This document shows positions 7,023 through 14,724 of a stretch of 20,283 nucleotides of DNA, piece after piece. Source of the DNA: an uncultured Lachnospiraceae bacterium. Lineage in GTDB: Bacteria; Bacillota_A; Clostridia; Lachnospirales; Lachnospiraceae. The first letter of the stretch is position 1, and each line of letters opens with the position of its first letter. The notes beneath the pieces are model-generated. The model was not told the DNA's origin, did not search any database, and saw only the letters and a list, made by a program, of their open reading frames with translations. Location: positions 1 to 20,283 of the forward strand of contig CAJUMT010000040.1 in the NCBI GenBank assembly GCA_910587495.1, given 5' to 3'. A program made the position numbers and the translations under genes.

Positions 7023-8137
7023 GAGCGATAGGAATCATTTTGGCTGGCGGGAACAACCACAGGATGAAAGAATTATCCAGCAAACGTGCCATTGCGGCCA
7101 TGCCGGTGGCGGGAAGTTACCGGAGTATTGACTTTTCATTAAGCAATATGTCAAATTCCCATGTGCAGAAGGTGGCAGTGTTGACACAATACAATTCCCG
7201 TTCTTTAAATGAGCATTTGAGTTCTTCCAAATGGTGGGATTTTGGCAGGAAGCAGGGGGGACTTTATATATTTACCCCTACTATCACAACGGACAATAAT
7301 TTCTGGTACCGCGGGACGGCGGACTCCATCTATCAGAACCTGGACTGGCTAAAGCAAAGCCATGAGCCTTATGTGGTCATTGTTTCCGGAGACGGTGTCT
7401 ATAAGATGGATTATAATAAAGTGCTGGAGTATCATATAGAAAGAAAAGCGGACATTACGGTAGTTTGTAAAGAAATGCCGGAAGGTACAGATATGAGCCG
7501 CTTTGGCGTATTAAAGTCCGATGAAAACGGACGAGTCACCGACATGGAGGAAAAACCCATGATGACGGATTCTCACCTGATCTCCTGCGGGATCTACATT
7601 ATCCGGCGTCGCCAGTTGATTGAACTGATCGAAAGATGCGCCCAGGAAGACCGCTATGATTTTGTCCGCGATATACTGGTGCGATATAAAAATGTTAAGA
7701 AAATATATGCTTACAAAACAAATGAATATTGGAACAGCATTTCGTCTGTGGAATCCTATTATCAGACGAATATGGATTTCCTGAAACCTGAAGTACGCAA
7801 GTATTTTCTTGTGGATCACCCGGAGGTTTATTCCAAAGTACAAGATCTGCCGCCTGCAAAGTTCAATGCCGGTTCTCATGTAAAGAACAGCCTGGTGGCC
7901 AGCGGGTGTATCATTAACGGCACAGTGGAAGACTCTGTCCTTTTCAAAAAAGTATTTGTAGGAAATAATTGTGTGATTAAAAATTCGATCATCTTAAATG
8001 ACGTGTATCTAGGGGACAATACCTATATTGAGAACTGTATTGTGGAGAGCAGAGATACAATTCGTGCCAATTCGCGTTTTGTCGGGGAGAACGATGTGAA
8101 AGTCGTTATGGAAAAGAACGAAAGATATATCATGTAG
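7019..8137 (+). CDS. glgD: GlgD, non-catalytic/regulatory ADP-glucose pyrophosphorylase subunit
   Basis: This is a 372-residue paralogue of GlgC, started by an ATG overlapping the glgC stop. It keeps the fold markers YRSIDFSLSN, SGDGVYKMDY and MEEKP and has a C-terminal beta-helix. The triphosphate-binding loop is eroded, however: GlgC's GGQGSRLG is GGNNHRMK here, and AKPAVAFGG is AIAAMPVAG, which loses the conserved Lys. In characterised Firmicutes pairs GlgD alone is poorly active or inactive and modulates GlgC. The sequence changes support the same role here. It is followed 36 bp later by spoVG with no terminator between. Confidence 0.93.
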   Translation: MRAIGIILAGGNNHRMKELSSKRAIAAMPVAGSYRSIDFSLSNMSNSHVQKVAVLTQYNSRSLNEHLSSSKWWDFGRKQGGLYIFTPTITTDNNFWYRGTADSIYQNLDWLKQSHEPYVVIVSGDGVYKMDYNKVLEYHIERKADITVVCKEMPEGTDMSRFGVLKSDENGRVTDMEEKPMMTDSHLISCGIYIIRRRQLIELIERCAQEDRYDFVRDILVRYKNVKKIYAYKTNEYWNSISSVESYYQTNMDFLKPEVRKYFLVDHPEVYSKVQDLPPAKFNAGSHVKNSLVASGCIINGTVEDSVLFKKVFVGNNCVIKNSIILNDVYLGDNTYIENCIVESRDTIRANSRFVGENDVKVVMEKNERYIM

Positions 8138-8139
8138 GC

Positions 8140-8166
8140 CCTGTAATACGAAGGGATACAGGAGGG
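8140..8166 (+). promoter_or_regulatory. Possible hairpin over the spoVG ribosome binding site
   Basis: CCTGTA (8140-8145) can pair with TACAGG (8157-8162) around an 11-nt loop. The right arm includes the first bases of the strong AGGAGGG binding site (8160-8166). With only six pairs it may be chance. Confidence 0.3.
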
Positions 8167-8173
8167 AATTACT

Positions 8174-8446
8174 ATGAAGATCACTGACGTGCGCATTCGG
8201 AAAGTTGCCAGGGAAGGCAAGATGAAAGCAGTGGTGTCCATCACGATTGACGATGAGTTTGTAGTCCATGACATCAAAATCATCGAAGGTGAAAAGGGAC
8301 TGTTCATCGCGATGCCAAGCCGTAAGGCATCCGACGGTGAGTACCGTGACATCGCTCATCCGATCAATTCTTCCGCAAGAGACTCCATACAAAGGATCAT
8401 ACTGGAAAAGTATGAAGAAGCGGTTGCGGAAGCCTCTGGTGAGTAA
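8174..8446 (+). CDS. spoVG: SpoVG, nucleic-acid-binding regulator
   Basis: The 90-residue protein is SpoVG along its whole length: MKITDVRIRKV at the N-terminus, then IDDEFVVHDIKIIEG, GLFIAMPSRK and DIAHPINSSARDSIQ. Family members bind RNA and DNA and affect sporulation, septation, capsule and virulence regulation in Firmicutes; which role applies here cannot be read from sequence. The binding site AGGAGGG lies 7 nt before the ATG. It is the last gene before a strong terminator and may be transcribed from the glg promoter; I could not identify a convincing sigma-H promoter in front of it. In Bacillus spoVG also sits close upstream of prs, pth, mfd and spoVT. Confidence 0.97.
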   Translation: MKITDVRIRKVAREGKMKAVVSITIDDEFVVHDIKIIEGEKGLFIAMPSRKASDGEYRDIAHPINSSARDSIQRIILEKYEEAVAEASGE

Positions 8447-8453
8447 AACCCGT

Positions 8454-8484
8454 AAAAAGCCTGTGGTTAAGCCGCAGGCTTTTT
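8454..8484 (+). terminator. Strong intrinsic terminator after spoVG
   Basis: A 13-bp stem (8454-8466 with 8472-8484) containing one G-T pair closes a 5-nt loop. The core GCCTGTGG pairs with CCGCAGGC and is flanked by A5 and T5. The A tract makes it potentially bidirectional. It starts 8 nt after the spoVG stop. Confidence 0.9.
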
Positions 8485-8505
8485 GCCTGCCTTTTAATTG
8501 TGGTC

Positions 8506-8534
8506 TTGCAAAACATTGCCTGGTCATGTAAAAT
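8506..8534 (+). promoter_or_regulatory. Putative sigma-A promoter for pth-mfd
   Basis: TTGCAA (8506-8511), a 17-nt spacer and TAAAAT (8529-8534) follow directly after the spoVG terminator. This placement argues against the in-frame ATG at 8540 and for the pth start at 8588. Confidence 0.65.
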
Positions 8535-8587
8535 ATAAAATGGCAAAAAAACGAAAAAGTACCGCTGAAATAAGGCAGGGTAAAGAT

Positions 8588-9148
8588 ATGTTTGTGATTG
8601 CAGGCCTGGGGAACCCGGGAAAGAAATACGAAAAGACAAGGCATAACGTCGGTTTCCAGGTTATCGACCGGCTGGCGGATAAATACCATATAAATATGAA
8701 TCTGAAAAAACATAAAGCAGTCTGCGGCGTTGGTATGATTGAAGGAAATAAAGTCTTCCTGATGAAGCCGCAGACATTTATGAATTTAAGCGGTGAAAGC
8801 ATACAAGAAGCGGTCAGCTTTTATAAAACGGACCCGGAGACGGAGCTTTTAATTATTTATGATGATATATCCCTGCCGCCCGGGCAGATCAGAATACGCA
8901 AAAAAGGAAGCGCCGGAGGCCATAATGGTGTAAAAAGTATTATCGGGCTTCTTGGCACACAAGCCTTTATGCGGATCAAGGTAGGGGTTGGAGAGAAACC
9001 TGAAGGATATGATTTGGCAGATTATGTTCTGGGGCATTTTTCAAAAGAAGATACGGAAAAGATGTTAAAAGTTTATGCATGCGCCGTTTCGGCTGCCGTC
9101 TCGATCCTGACGGAAGGACCGGACCGGGCAATGAATGATTATAATTAG
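8588..9148 (+). CDS. pth: Peptidyl-tRNA hydrolase
   Basis: Pth cleaves the ester bond of peptidyl-tRNAs that drop off the ribosome, recycling tRNA. The 186-residue protein starts at the ATG at 8588, where the family-typical MFVIAGLGNPGKKYEKTRHN begins; a GGCAGGG sequence sits upstream. Asn9 and catalytic His19 are present, as are KPQTFMNLSGES, YDDISLPPGQIRIR and GGHNGVKSI, the conserved substrate-binding segments. The stop overlaps the ribosome binding site of mfd, which starts 9 nt later. Earlier in-frame ATGs would lie on the promoter and add residues not found in the family. Confidence 0.96.
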   Translation: MFVIAGLGNPGKKYEKTRHNVGFQVIDRLADKYHINMNLKKHKAVCGVGMIEGNKVFLMKPQTFMNLSGESIQEAVSFYKTDPETELLIIYDDISLPPGQIRIRKKGSAGGHNGVKSIIGLLGTQAFMRIKVGVGEKPEGYDLADYVLGHFSKEDTEKMLKVYACAVSAAVSILTEGPDRAMNDYN

Positions 9149-9157
9149 GAGCAGCGA

Positions 9158-12100
9158 ATGAATACTTTTTATGAACCGCTGACAGAACTGGAAACTTTTG
9201 TACAAATAAAAGAAAAGCTGAAAAAGGAAGAAAGGCTTACGCTGGTAACAGGCTGTGTGGAATCCCAGAAGACGCACCTGATATACGGTCTTGGCCATGA
9301 CTGGCCGGTAAAGCTGATTCTCACATACAATGAGTTAAAGGCAAAGGAAATCTATGAGGAGTACAGGACATTGGATGAAGAAGTGTTCTATTATCCTGCA
9401 AAAGATTTCTTATTCTTTCATGCGGATATTCAGGGAAACGAGCTGCTGCGCCAAAGAATCAAGGCTCTTAGCCGGCTTTTGGAGACGTCTAAAGGGACGA
9501 TCATCACGACGCTGGACGGCTGTATGGATCCGTTGCTCCCGCCTGACAAGCTTGGAGAGCTTACGCTTTATGTGGGAAGGGACAGCGTTCTTGAGATGGA
9601 CGCCATGAAGCTTAGACTGACACGGATGGGTTATGAAAGGACCGGACAGGTGGAACTTCCGGGGCAGTTTGCCGTCCGGGGAGGGATTCTGGATATCTAT
9701 CCTTTGACGGAGGAAGCCCCTGTGCGGATCGAGCTTTGGGATGAAGAGGTGGATTCTATCCGCAGTTTTGACCCTGAGAGTCAGCGTTCCATGGAAAATC
9801 TGGACAGTATCCTTTTATATCCGGCAGCGGAATTAAGCCCAAGGGAACACCACTGTCAGGGGGTAAGTCTCCTTGCTTATATACAAAATTTTGCTTCTGT
9901 TCTGTTTCTGGACGAGTCCAACCGCCTTTTGGAACGGGGGGAGACGGTGGAAAAAGAATACAGACAGAATTTTGAAAACCGGCTCGAAAAGGGGCAGATC
10001 CTTCCGAATCAGGAAGAAGAAATCTTTTCCTGCGAGCAGGTTATCTTAAAGCTCAATCGTATGAGGGGGGTATCTTTAGGCACTCTGGAAACCGTCGATA
10101 AAAGGATGGAATTTAATCATCGTTACCGTCTGGAAACCAGGTCTATCCAGTCTTATAATAACCACTTTGAACTTTTGCTAAAAGATTTGCTGCGCTGGAA
10201 GAAAGAAAAGTATCGCGTCGTTCTTCTGTGCGCTTCGAGAACCAGGGGGAAGCGGCTGGCGGATGATCTGCTGGCAGAACATCTGAATGCTTTTTACAGT
10301 GAAGACCCTAAGAGAGTCGTCGCTCCGGGAGAGATCATGGTTGTCCATGGAAATGTGTGCAGAGGGTATGAATACCCCATGATCCGTTTCGCGGTGATCT
10401 CCGAGACAGATGTTTTCGGCAGAGAAAAGAAAAAAAAGAAAAAGCATAAGGTCTATGAAGGGCGCAAAATCAGTAGTTTTACGGATTTGACCATAGGGGA
10501 CTATGTGGTTCATGAGAACCATGGCCTGGGGATCTACCGTGGCATCGAGAAGATCACAGTGGATAAAACTGTAAAAGATTATATGAAGATTGAATACAGT
10601 AAGGGCGCCTGCCTGTACATTCTGGCGACCCAGTCGGATGCCCTTCAAAAATACGGGAGTGCAGATGCCCAGAAGATCCCGAAATTAAATACGTTGGGAG
10701 GCCAGGACTGGAAAAAGACTAAATCCAGGGTTAGAGGCGCCGTTCAGGAGATTGCCAGGGATCTGGTGGAACTGTATGCAGTGCGCCAGTCAGAAAAAGG
10801 TTATGTATACGGCCCTGATACGGTATGGCAGAAGGAGTTTGAAGAACTGTTTCCCTATGATGAGACAGAAGATCAGCAAAAAGCCATCCAGGATATGAAG
10901 CGCGACATGGAGAGCGATAAGATTATGGATCGGCTGATCTGCGGGGATGTGGGATACGGAAAGACGGAGGTGGCGATCCGGGCCGCCTTTAAAGCGGTGC
11001 AGGAAAGTCGTCAGGTGGTCTATCTGGTGCCGACGACGATTCTGGCCCAACAGCATTACAATACATTTGTACAGCGCATGAAAGAGTTTCCGGTGCGGAT
11101 TGATCTTTTATGCCGCTTCCGTACACCTGCGCAGCAGAAGAAGACGATCGCGGATCTGAAAAGAGGTCTGGTGGATATTGTGATCGGGACGCACAGAGTT
11201 TTGTCGAAAGATGTTGCATATAAAGACCTGGGGCTTCTGATTATCGATGAAGAACAACGATTCGGCGTGGCGGATAAAGAAAAAATCAAGAAACTGAGGA
11301 CGAATGTGGATGTATTGTCCTTAAGCGCTACGCCCATTCCCCGTACGCTTCATATGAGCCTGGCGGGTATACGGGATATGAGTGTTTTGGAAGAACCGCC
11401 CATTGACCGCATGCCGGTGCAGACTTATGTCTGCGAATATGACGACGAGATGGTGCGTGCGGCGGTGCATCGGGAACTTGCCAGGGAAGGACAGGTTTAC
11501 TATGTATATAACCGGGTGGAAACCATTGCGGACGTGGCGGAGCGGATTCAGAAACTGGCGCCGGAGGCGAGTGTAGCTTTTGCGCACGGGCAGATGCGGG
11601 AGCATGAACTGGAGCGTATCATGTACCGGTTTATAGAAGGCGAGATCGACGTGCTGGTATCCACGACTATTATTGAAACAGGCATGGATATTTCTAATGT
11701 CAATACGATTATTATCCAGGATGCGGACCGTATGGGACTGTCTCAGCTTTATCAGCTACGAGGAAGGGTGGGGCGCAGCAACCGGATCGCTTACGCTTTT
11801 CTTCTCTATAAAAAAGATAAGATGCTAAAAGAGGTGGCGGAAAAGAGACTCCATGCGATTCGGGAGTATTCGGATCTGGGGAGCGGATTTAAAATTGCCA
11901 TGCGTGATATGGAGATCCGGGGGGCGGGGACTCTCCTGGGGCAGCGGCAGCATGGCCATATGCAGGCAGTAGGGTATAATCTGTATTGCAAGATGCTCAA
12001 TGAGGCGGTACGCCGGATCAAAGGAAACGGTCGAGAATTAGAAGAAGAGTTCGAAACGGTGGCAGACCTTCAGATTAATGCTTTTATTCCGGACAGTTAT

Positions 12101-12511
12101 ATACGAAGCGAAGCTTTAAAGCTGGATATCTATAAAAGGATTGCGGCGGTGGAAAACGAAGCAGAACGGGATGATATGCTGGAAGAGCTGATTGACCGTT
12201 TCGGGGAACCGCCCAAATCCGTTATAAATCTGCTTAAGATTACGGAGCTTAGAAGTCAGGCCCACAGTCTTTATATTAAAGAAGTGCAGGGCAGAAAAGA
12301 CAGGATCGTATTTACCATGTATGAAAAAGCAAGGATACGACTGGAATATATACCTGAACTGATCCGACAGATGAACGGAGCCATGACCTTTAAGAAGGCA
12401 GCTCCGACCCAGTTTATTTATACTATAAGAAACGCGGGAAATAAGACGACGGATCTTCTGAAATCGACGGCGGAAGTATTGGAAAAGATGGAGCTTTTGC
12501 GGGAGAATTAG
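9158..12511 (+). CDS. mfd: Transcription-repair coupling factor
   Basis: Mfd pushes or removes RNA polymerase stalled at lesions and recruits UvrA. The 1117-residue length is close to that of other family members. The N-terminal UvrB-like module (about 1-330) has SQKTHLIYGL and FAVRGGILDIYP. The RNA polymerase interaction domain starts near 440 with TIGDYVVHENHGLGIYRG. The translocase has Walker A GDVGYGKTE near 596, the DEEQ box IIDEEQRFG near 697, motif VI QLRGRVGRS, and the TRG-type segment GTLLGQRQHGHMQAVGYN. The start at 9158 follows AGGAG. A lysine-rich linker at about 424-430 contains an A-AAA-AAG heptamer (10432-10438), discussed separately. It is probably co-transcribed with pth and the following lipoprotein gene, 12 nt on. 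Confidence 0.97.
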   Translation: MNTFYEPLTELETFVQIKEKLKKEERLTLVTGCVESQKTHLIYGLGHDWPVKLILTYNELKAKEIYEEYRTLDEEVFYYPAKDFLFFHADIQGNELLRQRIKALSRLLETSKGTIITTLDGCMDPLLPPDKLGELTLYVGRDSVLEMDAMKLRLTRMGYERTGQVELPGQFAVRGGILDIYPLTEEAPVRIELWDEEVDSIRSFDPESQRSMENLDSILLYPAAELSPREHHCQGVSLLAYIQNFASVLFLDESNRLLERGETVEKEYRQNFENRLEKGQILPNQEEEIFSCEQVILKLNRMRGVSLGTLETVDKRMEFNHRYRLETRSIQSYNNHFELLLKDLLRWKKEKYRVVLLCASRTRGKRLADDLLAEHLNAFYSEDPKRVVAPGEIMVVHGNVCRGYEYPMIRFAVISETDVFGREKKKKKKHKVYEGRKISSFTDLTIGDYVVHENHGLGIYRGIEKITVDKTVKDYMKIEYSKGACLYILATQSDALQKYGSADAQKIPKLNTLGGQDWKKTKSRVRGAVQEIARDLVELYAVRQSEKGYVYGPDTVWQKEFEELFPYDETEDQQKAIQDMKRDMESDKIMDRLICGDVGYGKTEVAIRAAFKAVQESRQVVYLVPTTILAQQHYNTFVQRMKEFPVRIDLLCRFRTPAQQKKTIADLKRGLVDIVIGTHRVLSKDVAYKDLGLLIIDEEQRFGVADKEKIKKLRTNVDVLSLSATPIPRTLHMSLAGIRDMSVLEEPPIDRMPVQTYVCEYDDEMVRAAVHRELAREGQVYYVYNRVETIADVAERIQKLAPEASVAFAHGQMREHELERIMYRFIEGEIDVLVSTTIIETGMDISNVNTIIIQDADRMGLSQLYQLRGRVGRSNRIAYAFLLYKKDKMLKEVAEKRLHAIREYSDLGSGFKIAMRDMEIRGAGTLLGQRQHGHMQAVGYNLYCKMLNEAVRRIKGNGRELEEEFETVADLQINAFIPDSYIRSEALKLDIYKRIAAVENEAERDDMLEELIDRFGEPPKSVINLLKITELRSQAHSLYIKEVQGRKDRIVFTMYEKARIRLEYIPELIRQMNGAMTFKKAAPTQFIYTIRNAGNKTTDLLKSTAEVLEKMELLREN
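10432..10438 (+). other. dnaX-like slippery heptamer in mfd
   Basis: A-AAA-AAG occurs in the correct phase (codons AAA AAA AAG). A -1 slip would read GAA AAA GCA and then stop at TAA (10447-10449), yielding a product of about 430 residues. I do not see a strong upstream Shine-Dalgarno stimulator or an obvious downstream stem-loop. Confidence 0.3.
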
Positions 12512-12523
12512 GGAGGAATGAGG

Positions 12524-13531
12524 ATGAAGACAAAAGTACTGGCAGCACTTGTGGTTCTTAGCCTCAGTCTGTGGGGCTGCCAAGAACCTGCCGCTGTCGA
12601 AGAGGAAAAGACGGCCTTTACGATCAATGGGGAAGCCGTTTCTTTAAAAGAGTGGAATTTTTATGTGCGGATGAACCAGATGCAGTGGGAGAAAGCGAAT
12701 TTAGAATCTCTAGGGGATGATATGTGGAGTACAGAGGTGGAGAAAAACACCACCATGGCAGATGCACTGAAAGAAGAAGTTATGGAGATCATCTGTCAGA
12801 TTCACTTGGCGAATCAGCATGCAGAAGAATATGCGGTCGCACTGGATGCAGATAAACAACAGGAAACAAGACAGAGAGCCGAAGACTTTATGGGAGCCTA
12901 TAATAAAGAACTTCTTGCCTTTGCAGGAGCAGATGAATCTTATGTCTATGACAGGCTTTGCGAAAAAGAACTGTCTCTTTTGGTAGAAGAAGCAGCGACG
13001 GCTTCTTATGATCCGGATATCCCTGAGGAAGATATTGTAAGGGAAGGGATTTGTTATGTTCTGATCTCTACCACTGGCACAAGGGATGACGAAGGCGTTG
13101 TGACACCTTTTACGGAAGAAGAGCTGAAAGAAAAGGAAGCGCAGGCCAAAAGGCTGTGTGAAGAAGCGAGAGCTTCAGGCAACCTGGAAGCAGCCGCGGA
13201 CGCGGAAGGACTGGTGCCGGTAGTGTCCAGCATGAGCATGAAAGAAGGACTTGATACCAAAGACCCTATCATGTTAAAGACAGCAAGGCTCCTTGAAGTG
13301 GGAGAGATATCCGACGTTATTCGGACTGAAGACGGCTGGTTTTTAGTGCAGCATACCAGCAACTATGATGAGGAAGGAACAGAATACTGGCGGGAATATC
13401 TGACAGACCAGGCCAAGGGGGAAGAATATGCAAAAATTTGTGAAGCGTGGAGGTCATCCGCTGAAATTGTGCTGAATCAGGAAGTTATGGACGAGGTTGA
13501 TGTGAAAATTGTGTTAAAAGAGTTGCTCTGA
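12524..13531 (+). CDS. Foldase-like lipoprotein (SurA/PrsA-type, degenerate parvulin region)
   Basis: This is a 335-residue secreted lipoprotein. The start chosen is the ATG at 12524, because GGAGG lies 7 nt before it but only 1 nt before the in-frame ATG at 12518. The signal peptide MKTKVLAALVVLSLSLWGC ends in a lipobox-like LWGC, slightly unusual in having Trp at -2. The N-terminal part after it (FTINGEAVSLKEWNFYVR) resembles the SurA_N region of extracellular peptidyl-prolyl isomerases. The later segment with LEVGEISDVIRTEDGWFLVQ resembles the end of a PpiC rotamase domain, but the active-site His/Asp positions are not recognisable. A chaperone-like role in folding exported proteins at the outer membrane face is inferred. 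It is a divergent paralogue of the next gene. Confidence 0.65.
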   Translation: MKTKVLAALVVLSLSLWGCQEPAAVEEEKTAFTINGEAVSLKEWNFYVRMNQMQWEKANLESLGDDMWSTEVEKNTTMADALKEEVMEIICQIHLANQHAEEYAVALDADKQQETRQRAEDFMGAYNKELLAFAGADESYVYDRLCEKELSLLVEEAATASYDPDIPEEDIVREGICYVLISTTGTRDDEGVVTPFTEEELKEKEAQAKRLCEEARASGNLEAAADAEGLVPVVSSMSMKEGLDTKDPIMLKTARLLEVGEISDVIRTEDGWFLVQHTSNYDEEGTEYWREYLTDQAKGEEYAKICEAWRSSAEIVLNQEVMDEVDVKIVLKELL

Positions 13532-13551
13532 AAATAAAAAGAGATTATAAT
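13523..13551 (+). promoter_or_regulatory. Possible promoter for the second foldase-like gene
   Basis: TTGCTC (13523-13528), a 17-nt spacer and a perfect TATAAT (13546-13551) lie between the two lipoprotein genes. The -35 is weak and overlaps the end of the upstream gene. It would give a very short leader before the ribosome binding site at about 13570. Confidence 0.4.
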
Positions 13552-13582
13552 CAAATAAAAATACCATTAGGAGGTTTGCATT

Positions 13583-14722
13583 ATGAAAAAAAGAACAGCA
13601 GGCGTTTTAGTCCTTCTGTTTGCGCTTACGACAGCCGTTACAGGCTGCTCTAAGACTGTGGACAACGCTGCGGAGGCTATAAATGTAGGAGGCGTATCAG
13701 TACCGTTAGGAGAGGTGAATTTTTATCTTCGCTATCAGCAGACGCAGATGCAGGGCACATACGGTATGTACTTTGGCGAAGAATATATGAACCAGGATCT
13801 TATGGGGACGGGAACAGTTTACGGAAATACCGTGAGGGATACGGTGGTGGAAACTCTGTCTGAATATTATGTGGTGGATGCCAATGCAAATGATCTGGGC
13901 ATTTCTCTTACAGAGGAAGAGAAGAATAAAGCGGCGGAAGCTGCCAAAGCCTTTATCGCTGCCAATAACAGCGCGACGCTTAAAGCAATGTCTGCTGACG
14001 AGGCGACAGTTACCCATGTGCTGGAGCTGATGGCATTAAAGAATAAAGCTTATGATAACCTGGCGGCAACGATCGATACGGAAGTGGACCCGGAGGAAGC
14101 GGCTCAAAAAAGCATAACCTATGTGGAATCTTCTATGCAAGGCGAGGCTGATGAAGAGGGCAATGAGACGGAGCTTACGGAGGACGAGCTTGCGGCGAAA
14201 AAGGCCGATATGGAGGAAATTCTTGCAAAGGCAAAGGAATCAGGAGACTTGAAAGCGGCAGCAGAGGAGAAGGAACTTACTGCCAGCGATACCTCCTATG
14301 GAAAAGATGACGACTTTCTGGACGAGGCGGTGTTTAGCGCAGCCGATGCTTTGGCGGACGGTGAGTTTTCAGATGTAATTGAGACAGAAGACGCGTACTA
14401 TATTGTCTATATGCAAAGCACCTATGACGAAGAAGCGACGCAGAATGAGATAGAGACGATCCTGTCAGAGAGAGAACAGGAGGCTTACAGTGCATGGTAT
14501 GATCCACTTGAAGAAGCGGCTGAAATTACGACCAATGATGAAGTGATCGAGACACTGACCTTTGAAAGAATCTTTGATGTGCCAGAAGCGGAAGAAGAGG
14601 AAGAGACGCAGGATACGGATACAGACGGGAACGAAGAACAACCAGCAGAAGACGCAGCAGAGGGCCAGGATCAGAGTCAGGATGCGGCAGAGGAGCCAGA
14701 AGAATCATCCACAGAGGAATAA
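13583..14722 (+). CDS. Foldase-like lipoprotein with acidic C-terminal tail
   Basis: The 379-residue lipoprotein has a signal peptide with a good lipobox (LTTAVTGC, Cys at residue 22) and an AGGAGG ribosome binding site. As in the preceding gene, a SurA_N-like segment (INVGGVSVPLGEVNFYLR) follows the lipidation site, and a PpiC-like end (DGEFSDVIETEDAYYIVYMQS) occurs near residue 260. This supports a tandem duplication. The middle is rich in Ala, Glu and Lys and is probably helical. The last 50 or so residues are almost all Glu, Asp, Gln, Ala, Ser and Thr, a disordered acidic tail not present in the first copy. A role in post-translocation folding is inferred from family resemblance. Rotamase activity is uncertain because canonical active-site residues are not evident. 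The next gene starts 2 nt after the stop. Confidence 0.7.
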   Translation: MKKRTAGVLVLLFALTTAVTGCSKTVDNAAEAINVGGVSVPLGEVNFYLRYQQTQMQGTYGMYFGEEYMNQDLMGTGTVYGNTVRDTVVETLSEYYVVDANANDLGISLTEEEKNKAAEAAKAFIAANNSATLKAMSADEATVTHVLELMALKNKAYDNLAATIDTEVDPEEAAQKSITYVESSMQGEADEEGNETELTEDELAAKKADMEEILAKAKESGDLKAAAEEKELTASDTSYGKDDDFLDEAVFSAADALADGEFSDVIETEDAYYIVYMQSTYDEEATQNEIETILSEREQEAYSAWYDPLEEAAEITTNDEVIETLTFERIFDVPEAEEEEETQDTDTDGNEEQPAEDAAEGQDQSQDAAEEPEESSTEE

Positions 14723-14724
14723 AG

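Noticed and set aside
8009..8713. A 234-codon minus-strand frame spanning the glgD end, spoVG and the pth start.
   Set aside because: It is antisense to three well-identified genes and passes through the spoVG terminator; its composition is that of a codon-bias shadow.
10178..10648. Long minus-strand frame inside mfd (156 codons).
   Set aside because: It is antisense to a conserved mfd region with intact motifs and has no own features.
12518..12523. Upstream ATG as the start of the first foldase-like gene.
   Set aside because: It lies only 1 nt from GGAGG, while the ATG at 12524 has ideal 7-nt spacing and gives a standard signal peptide start.
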